Below are positions 58,023-64,000 of a stretch of DNA of 64,000 nucleotides, one piece after another. The position numbers and the translations under genes are program-made. This stretch comes from Pseudoduganella albidiflava (GTDB lineage Bacteria > Pseudomonadota > Gammaproteobacteria > Burkholderiales > Burkholderiaceae_D), in the NCBI RefSeq assembly GCF_004322755.1, contig NZ_CP036401.1, positions 6,386,001 to 6,450,000 of the forward strand. The letters are read 5' to 3'. Position 1 is the first letter of the stretch. The number at the start of each line of letters is the position of its first letter. The notes under the pieces are model-generated. The model made no database searches. It saw only the letters and a program-made list of their open reading frames with translations, and was not told where the DNA came from.

Positions 58023-59009
58023 CTACCGGCCCGCCGGGCGGATATAGCGCGGGTACATTTCCTTCAGCAGGAAGGCACGCAATTCCGCCTCGTCTTCCTT
58101 CCGGGCGCTCATCTTCACGACACGGCCCAGCCGGTGCGATTCCCATTCGAAGTCGCCCGGCTTTTCCTTGCGGATCAGCTCGATCATCTTGGTGACGACG
58201 GCATTTTCAATGTCGATCTCGCTGCCCAGCTCGACCTTCACCTGCGACAGCCAGCGGCGCTTGAAGTTGGTGTTCCAGCCGCGGAATTTCAGGTCGGCGC
58301 TGTTGAATGTCTGGTTTTGCACGTCGAAGATGCCGCCCGAATCGTCGCGCTCGCCAGCCGAGTTGCGCCCTTGGGCGCCCATGATGTTGGCAACCGCGCG
58401 GGCCTTGGCTTTCGCATCGGCGCTCTCGGCGCTTTCCGTGGTCGGGGTCTCGACGGCGCCGCGGCGGCGGCGTGCCGCTTCCACCATCTGCGACATGTCG
58501 GTCACGTCCGGTGGCGGCGGCGTCATGTCGGCCTTCACCGGCGGCGGCGGGGTTTCCTGCCGGTTCGGATCGGTGATGGCGTCGTTGTTGGTGCGCTTGA
58601 TGGGCGGCGGCGCCGGGCGCGGCTTGGCCTGGGCGACTTTCGGTTGCTTTTGCGGCGCCGTTTTTTGCGGCGCCGTTTTTTGCGGCGCGGGCTGCGGTTT
58701 GGGCGGCGTGGGCGTCGGCGATGGCGGCGTGATGTACACCATCTCGCCAGCCTTCGATGGCGGCTTCAGCTTGATCAGCGTTTCCGGGTTCATCATGATC
58801 AACGCGACGATCAGGACGTGCAGGCCGATCGCAATGGCCAGGCCGGTGCGGTTCGGCTTGTTGTCGCCATACCGGAGCGGCAGGCCAACGGCCGGGATGA
58901 CCTGGCCGCAGGTGGGGCAGACTTCGTCGGGACCGTGGGTATGGCTGTGCTGGAGCAAGATAAACCGTTTTCTGTGCGCAAACCGGCGGTGCCGGGCCAA
59001 GTCGGGCAA
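58023..59009 (-). CDS. TonB-like single-span protein with N-terminal CxxC
   Basis: Up to 328 residues. A short cytoplasmic part carrying CPTCG (31-35), one membrane helix (about 55-73, TGLAIAIGLHVLIVALIMM), a long proline/lysine-rich stretch (85-165, with APQKT repeated), then a charged C-terminal domain (230-328) that I do not recognise as the classic TonB fold. The plan (anchor, Pro-rich periplasm-spanning arm, small end domain) resembles TonB or TolA. No ExbB/ExbD gene is near. The start is uncertain: TTG at 59009 or TTG at 58958, neither with a good ribosome site. It ends 7 bp from the convergent MFS stop. Confidence 0.7.
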   Translation of the reverse strand: MPDLARHRRFAHRKRFILLQHSHTHGPDEVCPTCGQVIPAVGLPLRYGDNKPNRTGLAIAIGLHVLIVALIMMNPETLIKLKPPSKAGEMVYITPPSPTPTPPKPQPAPQKTAPQKTAPQKQPKVAQAKPRPAPPPIKRTNNDAITDPNRQETPPPPVKADMTPPPPDVTDMSQMVEAARRRRGAVETPTTESAESADAKAKARAVANIMGAQGRNSAGERDDSGGIFDVQNQTFNSADLKFRGWNTNFKRRWLSQVKVELGSEIDIENAVVTKMIELIRKEKPGDFEWESHRLGRVVKMSARKEDEAELRAFLLKEMYPRYIRPAGR

Positions 59010-59111
59010 GCTTACGCGAGCTTGCAGTTAACGGATGTTACCGTATGTATCCGCACCTTGTGAGCCAGTTGGGGCCGGGAAACTCCGCTTTCAAGCAGTC
59101 CTGCCGGTGAT

Positions 59112-59154
59112 AGTTGCCTGAAAAATGGGGTACGTCCCCATTTTTCGGGCAACT
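59112..59154. repeat. REP-like element (GGGGTACGTCCCC core)
   Basis: AAAAATGGGG and CCCCATTTTT arms around a non-pairing TACGT centre, flanked by GTTGCCTG and CGGGCAAC. Nearly the same as the second copy at 47497. Confidence 0.86.
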
Positions 59155-59165
59155 TTTGCTTTTCT

Positions 59166-62100
59166 TCAGGACAGGTTCACGGCCTTCAGTTCCACCTTGT
59201 GCGGTTCCGGCGGTGGCTCGACGAGTTCGGCGTCGCTCATCGGGCCGTTGCCGCTGTACTTGTCGAGGAACAGGTAGATGACGGGCGTGACGTACAGCGT
59301 GATCACCTGCGAGAAGATCAGCCCGCCGCACACGGCCAGGCCCAGCGGCTGGCGCAGTTCGGCGCCGGCGCCCAGGCCCAGGGCGATCGGCAGCGCGCCC
59401 ATGAAGGCGGCCAGGGTCGTCATCATGATCGGGCGGAAACGCAGGATGCACGCTTCGCGGATCGCGGCAGCGGGTGCCGCGCCCTGCTCCCGCTGCGCCT
59501 GCAAGGCAAAGTCGATCATCATGATGGCGTTTTTCTTGACGATGCCGATCAGCATCAGGATGCCGATGATGGCGATCATCGTCAGGTCCATGTCGAACAG
59601 CCACAAGGTAAACAGCGCGCCCACCGCTGCGGACGGCAGCCCGGCCAGGATCGTCAGCGGATGGATGAAGCTTTCGTACAGCACGCCCAGCAGTACATAG
59701 ATGACGGCCAGCGCGGCCACGATCAGGATCACCTGGCTGCCCTGCGATTTTTCAAACACCGCCGCGTCGCCGCCGTAGTTGGTGATGATCGATGGCGGCA
59801 GGCCGAATTCCTGGCCCATCGCATCGATCTTCGCCGTGGCGGGGCCCAGCGGCACACCGGGCGCCAGGTTGAACGCCACCGTCACGGCCTGCAGCTGGCC
59901 CTGGTGGTTGACGGCGGTGGGGCCGACCGTGCGCTGCACGGTGGCGAAGCTGGACAGCTTGATCAGTTGCCCGGCCGCGTTGCGCACCGACACCTTGTTC
60001 AGCGCATCCTCGTAGCGGCGGTCCTCGTCGGCCGCTTCCAGGATCACGTAGTAGCTGGCGGCGGACGAATAGATCGTCGATACCTGACGCTCGCCAAAGG
60101 CGAGGTACAGCGCGGTGCGCAGGTCGCCGATCGCCACGCCCAGCGTGCTGGCCTTGTCGCGGTCGATGTTCAGCGTGGCTTGCAGGCCCTTGTTCTGCGA
60201 ATCGCTGGTCACGTCGCGGAAGTCGGGATCGGCGCGCATGCGCTCCAGGTAGCGCTCGGCCCAGTCGTTCAGCGAATCGGGGCTGACCGATTGCAGCGTG
60301 TACTGGTAGCGGCTCTTGCTGGGGCGGCCGCCCAGCTGCAGGTTCTGCACCGGCGACATGTACACCTGGATGCCGGCCACGTTGCGCATCTTCTTGCGCA
60401 AGCCTTCCAGCACCTCGGGCATGGCCTGGCGTTCGCCGCGCGGCACCAGCACCACGAACATGCGGCCCGAATTGCCGCCGCCGGTGAACGACACCACGCT
60501 CTTCACGGCGGGATCGGCCTGGATGATCGCTGCCACGCGGTCCTGCAGCGCCAGCATCGCGCTCGAGGAGATGTCCTCGGAGGCTTCGGTGTTGACGCGG
60601 AACTGGCCGATATCCTCTTCCGGGAAGAAGCCCTTCGGCATCGTCGCATACATGGCCACGGTCAGCACGAACGTGCCCACCGCCACGGCCAGCACAATGT
60701 AGCGGTGGCGCAGCGCCAGGTCCAGCGTGCGGCCATAGCCCTTCAGCACGGCGTTGAAGCCCCGCTCGAAGTGGCGGCCGAGGAAGGTATCGTCGCCGGC
60801 GTGTTCATGCGAATCGGCAGGCAGGAAGCGCGCCGCCATCATCGGCACCAGCGTCAGCGAGACCAGTGCCGACACCAGCACGGCCAGCGCCACGATCACC
60901 GCGAATTCGCGGAACATCAATCCCATCACGCCGGGCATGAAGAAGATCGGGATGAACACGGCCACCAGCGAGATCGAGATCGACACGATGGTGAAGCCCA
61001 TCTCGCGCGAACCGACCAGCGCGGCCTGCAGCGGCTTCTTGCCGTGCTCGATATGCCGCACGATGTTTTCCAGCACCACGATGGCGTCGTCGACCACCAG
61101 GCCGACGGCCAGCGTGATGCCCAGCAGCGAGATGTTGTCCAGGCTGTAGCCGAGCGCGTACAGCAGCGCCAGCGCGCCCAGCAGCGAGATCGGCATGGTG
61201 ATGGCCGGGATCAGCGTGGCCACCGCGCGGCGCAGGAACAGGAAGATCACCAGCACCACCAGCACGATGGTCAGCGCCAGCGTGAGGTTGACGTCATGGA
61301 TCGCTTCGCGGATCGATACCGAGCGGTCGTTGACGAGACTGATGTTGATCGACTCCGGCAGCTGGGCACGGAAGCGCGGCAGCAGCGCCTTCACGCTGTC
61401 CACCACCTGCACGGTGTTCGCATCCGGCTGGCGCTGGACCAGCAGCACGATGGAGCGCTCGCCGTTGTAGCTGCCGAACGACTTGATCGACTGGAAGCTG
61501 TCCTCGACGGTGGCCACGTCCTTCAGCCGCACCGGTTCGCCGTTGCGGGTGGCGATGATCAGGTCGCGATAGTCGGCAGCCTTCATCAGCTGGCTGTTGC
61601 CCTGGATCGTCAGGGTCTGCTCCGGGCCATCGAGCACGCCCAGCGGCGTGTTGGCGTTGGCGCTGCGGATCGCCGCCTGCACTTCGGCCAGCGTGAGGTC
61701 GCGGGCGTTCAGCAAGTCGGACTTGGCGCGCACCCGCACGGCGAAGCGCTTCTGGCCATTGACGTTCACCTGCGCCACGCCGGGCAAGGTGGACAGGCTG
61801 GGCGCGATCAGGTTTTCCGCGTAGTCGTTCAGTTCGGACAGCGACAGCGATGGCGAATTCATCGCCATGAACAGCACCGGCGCATCGGCCGGGTTGATCT
61901 TGCGGTAGGACGGCAGGTCCGTCATTTCCTGCGGCAGCTGGCGCTGCGCGCGCAGCAGCGCGGCCTGCACGTCGACGGCGGCTTCGTTGACGTCGATGCT
62001 GGAATCGAATTCCAGGGTCAGCGAGGTGTTGCCCTGCGTGCTGGTGGACGTGATCAGCGTGAGGCCGGGAATCGTGGAGAACTGCTTTTCCAGCGGCAGC

Positions 62101-62291
62101 GCGACGGACGACGCCATGGTGTCCGGGCTGGCGCCGGCCAGGTCGGCCGACACGTTGATGATCGGCGTGTTATAGCTGGGCAGCGCCGCGACGGGGATGT
62201 ACAGGTAGGCCAGCACGCCCGCCAGGATCAGCGACAGCGACAGCAGCACTACCATCACGGGACGCCGGATCGAGAGCTCGGAAAGGTTCAT
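59166..62291 (-). CDS. RND efflux permease, HAE-1 family, MdtB/MdtC-like
   Basis: 1041 residues, normal for MdtC-type pumps. Twelve membrane helices; N-terminal MNLSELSIRRPVMVVLLSLSL; proton-relay Asp pair in GLVVDDAIVVLENIVRH; PMMAARFLP; docking and porter domains in two repeats; C-terminal GIVKKNAIMMIDFA. Exports drugs, bile salts or metals with an adaptor and an outer-membrane channel. Only one permease gene is present where MdtBC has two, and no outer-membrane channel gene lies in the window. Start overlaps the adaptor stop by 4 nt. Confidence 0.95.
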   Translation of the reverse strand: MNLSELSIRRPVMVVLLSLSLILAGVLAYLYIPVAALPSYNTPIINVSADLAGASPDTMASSVALPLEKQFSTIPGLTLITSTSTQGNTSLTLEFDSSIDVNEAAVDVQAALLRAQRQLPQEMTDLPSYRKINPADAPVLFMAMNSPSLSLSELNDYAENLIAPSLSTLPGVAQVNVNGQKRFAVRVRAKSDLLNARDLTLAEVQAAIRSANANTPLGVLDGPEQTLTIQGNSQLMKAADYRDLIIATRNGEPVRLKDVATVEDSFQSIKSFGSYNGERSIVLLVQRQPDANTVQVVDSVKALLPRFRAQLPESINISLVNDRSVSIREAIHDVNLTLALTIVLVVLVIFLFLRRAVATLIPAITMPISLLGALALLYALGYSLDNISLLGITLAVGLVVDDAIVVLENIVRHIEHGKKPLQAALVGSREMGFTIVSISISLVAVFIPIFFMPGVMGLMFREFAVIVALAVLVSALVSLTLVPMMAARFLPADSHEHAGDDTFLGRHFERGFNAVLKGYGRTLDLALRHRYIVLAVAVGTFVLTVAMYATMPKGFFPEEDIGQFRVNTEASEDISSSAMLALQDRVAAIIQADPAVKSVVSFTGGGNSGRMFVVLVPRGERQAMPEVLEGLRKKMRNVAGIQVYMSPVQNLQLGGRPSKSRYQYTLQSVSPDSLNDWAERYLERMRADPDFRDVTSDSQNKGLQATLNIDRDKASTLGVAIGDLRTALYLAFGERQVSTIYSSAASYYVILEAADEDRRYEDALNKVSVRNAAGQLIKLSSFATVQRTVGPTAVNHQGQLQAVTVAFNLAPGVPLGPATAKIDAMGQEFGLPPSIITNYGGDAAVFEKSQGSQVILIVAALAVIYVLLGVLYESFIHPLTILAGLPSAAVGALFTLWLFDMDLTMIAIIGILMLIGIVKKNAIMMIDFALQAQREQGAAPAAAIREACILRFRPIMMTTLAAFMGALPIALGLGAGAELRQPLGLAVCGGLIFSQVITLYVTPVIYLFLDKYSGNGPMSDAELVEPPPEPHKVELKAVNLS

Positions 62292-63505
62292 TCGACGCCA
62301 CCCTTGTCGTGACCACTGCGTTTGCCCTGCTCGGCCAGGCGCGCTTCGGGCACCCGCGCTTCGGCCACCCGCACCTTGCCGCCCGGGCGCAGGTTCTGCT
62401 TGCCTTCGACGATGACTTTTTCATTGCCGGCCAGGCCGCGCACGGCGGCATCGGTGCCGAACGCGTGCACGCGCTCGACATTCGCCACCCTGGCCGTGCT
62501 GTCCGGCCCCACGGTGTAGACGAAGGTGCCGCGGGTGTTCGTGATGATCGCGTTCTGCGGCACCACCAGCGCATCGCGCAGCGTCTGCACGGTGACTTCG
62601 GTGTTCACGTACTGGCCCGGCCACAGCCGGGTGTCGCGGTTGGCGAACTGCGCCTTCACGCGGATCACGCCCGCCTGCGGGTCGACGGTATTGTCGATGA
62701 ACGACAGGCGGCCCTCGATCGGGGTCTTGGAATCGCGGTGGAACACCTGCACCGGCACCGTGCCGGCCCGCTGCGCGTCGAGCAGCGCGGCCAGGCTGGT
62801 TTCCGGCACCGTGAAGGCGACGTTGATCGGGTCGAGCTGGGTAATCGTCGTCAGCGAGGTGGACAGCTGGACCAGGCTGCCCGGATAGACGTTGATGCCG
62901 CCCACCCGGCCCGACATCGGCGCGCGGATCGCCGTGTAGCTCTGGCCCACCTGGATCGCGCGGGCCGCGGCGATATTGGCTTCCATCTCGGCGCGGGCGG
63001 CATCGACCTGGCTCTTCAGCGTATCCACGGCGCCCTGGGCGATGAACTTCTGCCGCAGCAGTTCCATGCTGCGCTGGTATTGCCGCTCCAGGTCGGCCAG
63101 GTTGGCGCGGTCGCGCGCCACTTCGGCCTGGGCCTTCTGCAGGTTGGCCGATTCGCTGCGGCTGTCCAGCGAGAACATCAGCTGGCCTTCCTTGACGAAA
63201 TCGCCTTCCTTCACATGCACCTTGACGATCGTGCTGGTGGTCTGGGGATGCAGGTCCACCGTGCTGATGGGGCTCACGGTGCCGTTCGCCTGCAGCACGA
63301 CCGGCACGTCCTGCCGCTTCGGCGCGACGATGTTGACGGTGGTCGGGCCCTGGCCCCGCTCCTGGCCTCCCCCCTGCCCCTTCTCCTGGCCGCGGCCGCC
63401 GGCGGCGGCATGCTGCCCTTCCTGCGGCGCCCGCGCGACGTGCCAGGCGCCGGCGCCAGCGACGATGGCGGCAGCAACCAGTACTCCCAAGGTGGTCTTT
63501 TTCAT
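62288..63505 (-). CDS. RND efflux periplasmic adaptor, MdtA-like
   Basis: 405 residues. Signal/anchor segment (residues 5-25), then a Gly/Gln/Lys-rich linker (30-53), lipoyl and helical hairpin domains (TIVKVHVKEGDFVKEGQLMFSLD; AIRAPMSGRVGGINVYPGSLV), and beta-barrel domain (FIDNTVDPQAGVIRVKAQFAN). It links the permease to an outer-membrane channel. The ATG at 63505 lacks a clear ribosome site; TATAAAAA lies immediately in front. Confidence 0.94.
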   Translation of the reverse strand: MKKTTLGVLVAAAIVAGAGAWHVARAPQEGQHAAAGGRGQEKGQGGGQERGQGPTTVNIVAPKRQDVPVVLQANGTVSPISTVDLHPQTTSTIVKVHVKEGDFVKEGQLMFSLDSRSESANLQKAQAEVARDRANLADLERQYQRSMELLRQKFIAQGAVDTLKSQVDAARAEMEANIAAARAIQVGQSYTAIRAPMSGRVGGINVYPGSLVQLSTSLTTITQLDPINVAFTVPETSLAALLDAQRAGTVPVQVFHRDSKTPIEGRLSFIDNTVDPQAGVIRVKAQFANRDTRLWPGQYVNTEVTVQTLRDALVVPQNAIITNTRGTFVYTVGPDSTARVANVERVHAFGTDAAVRGLAGNEKVIVEGKQNLRPGGKVRVAEARVPEARLAEQGKRSGHDKGGVE

Positions 63506-63650
63506 TTTTTATACTTGCTGGATGATGATGATTGGATTATTTCCCTGCGGAACTAATCGGACATTGTCGCATCGAACTGCTACCGCGTCGTTACGTGCAG
63601 GCCATTGCCTGCCGCGTTGACCTGCCGCGTTGACCGGCCGGTTCGGCCGG

Positions 63651-64000
63651 CTATTTCCCGGCATAGAACTCGGGCAAGGTCAGCACCGCTTCCAGGCCGC
63701 CGGCATCGCCGTTGGCCAGGCTCAGCGTGGCGCCGTGCTGTTCGGCGATATTGCGGGCGATCGTCAGGCCCAGGCCCGTGCCGCCGGATTCGCGCGAGCG
63801 TGACGTTTCTACCCGGTAGAACGGTTCGAACACGCGCGCCAGCTGGTCTTGCGGAATGCCCGGTCCTTCGTCGCGGATGCGGATGCGGGCCGCGCCGGCC
63901 AGCCGCTCGACCGTCACGTGGGCTTTCTGGCCATACTTGACGGCGTTGTCGATCAGGTTGACGAGGCAGCGCTGCACGTCCAGCGGCCGGCCCAGCAGCG
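63651..64000 (-). CDS. Sensor histidine kinase, C-terminal ATPase part (cut by right edge)
   Basis: The last 115 or so codons of a kinase that begins outside the window. HATPase_c motifs in order: N box NLIDNAVKYG, G1 DEGPGIP, F box FEPFYR, G2 GGTGLGLTIA. The frame is open to the edge. Located just upstream of the efflux adaptor on the same strand, so it likely belongs to a two-component system that controls the pump, as BaeS does for MdtABC. The gap of 145 bp before the adaptor holds a GCCGGCCG hairpin without T-run and two copies of CCTGCCGCGTTGA. Confidence 0.9.
   Translation of the reverse strand, partial: LLGRPLDVQRCLVNLIDNAVKYGQKAHVTVERLAGAARIRIRDEGPGIPQDQLARVFEPFYRVETSRSRESGGTGLGLTIARNIAEQHGATLSLANGDAGGLEAVLTLPEFYAGK

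Overview
The window is chromosomal DNA of a high-GC betaproteobacterium. The best fit is Burkholderiales, family Oxalobacteraceae (Massilia / Pseudoduganella / Duganella type). This is inferred from gene order (lolB-ispE-tRNAGln-prs-rplY-pth; pilMNOPQ-aroKB-dgt; cytochrome c4-resB-ccsB; cyaY opposite lptM-lysA) and from the kind of short intergenic repeats present, not from a database match. No transposase, integrase, phage gene, rRNA or CRISPR array was seen.

Positions 1-21,052, all on the minus strand, form one accessory block. It reads, in transcription order: an ABC ATPase (TTG start), an FtsX/LolC-E-type permease, a LolA-like periplasmic protein, an outer-membrane beta-barrel, a 3625-residue hybrid synthase (FAAL-ACP-KS-AT-ACP-aminotransferase-methyltransferase-C-A-PCP), a Cy-A(Ox)-PCP NRPS module, and a KS-AT PKS that runs off the left edge. 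Read as an assembly line, a fatty acid is adenylated, extended once with malonyl, alpha-methylated, beta-aminated, coupled to a small amino acid (probably Ala), then to Cys, which is cyclised and oxidised to a thiazole, and extended again by a PKS. The Lol-like transport genes directly in front suggest that the lipid-tailed product is moved through the envelope by a dedicated machine.

Positions 21,559-35,505 hold housekeeping genes: pth, rplY, prs, tRNA-Gln(TTG), ispE, lolB and a large TPR lipoprotein (minus); mutM, a dynamin-like GTPase and mutY (plus); then a 13-bp tandem repeat array, a small membrane-anchored coiled-coil protein, dgt and an unbroken aroK-aroB reading frame (minus). Positions 35,842-41,020 are the type IV pilus assembly operon pilMNOPQ.

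Positions 41,338-64,000 carry penicillin-binding protein 1A, a SulP transporter, cyaY, lptM-lysA, the MsrPQ methionine sulfoxide repair pair, the system II cytochrome c maturation pair (ResB, CcsB) with cytochrome c4, engB-hemB, a LysR/MFS divergent pair, a TonB-like protein, and an RND efflux adaptor/permease preceded by a sensor kinase cut by the right edge.

A family of short hairpin repeats (a 13-bp palindromic core of changing sequence flanked by TTTC-GGAAAC or TTTTTC-GGCAAC ends) sits in at least six intergenic gaps, mostly at 3' ends of genes.
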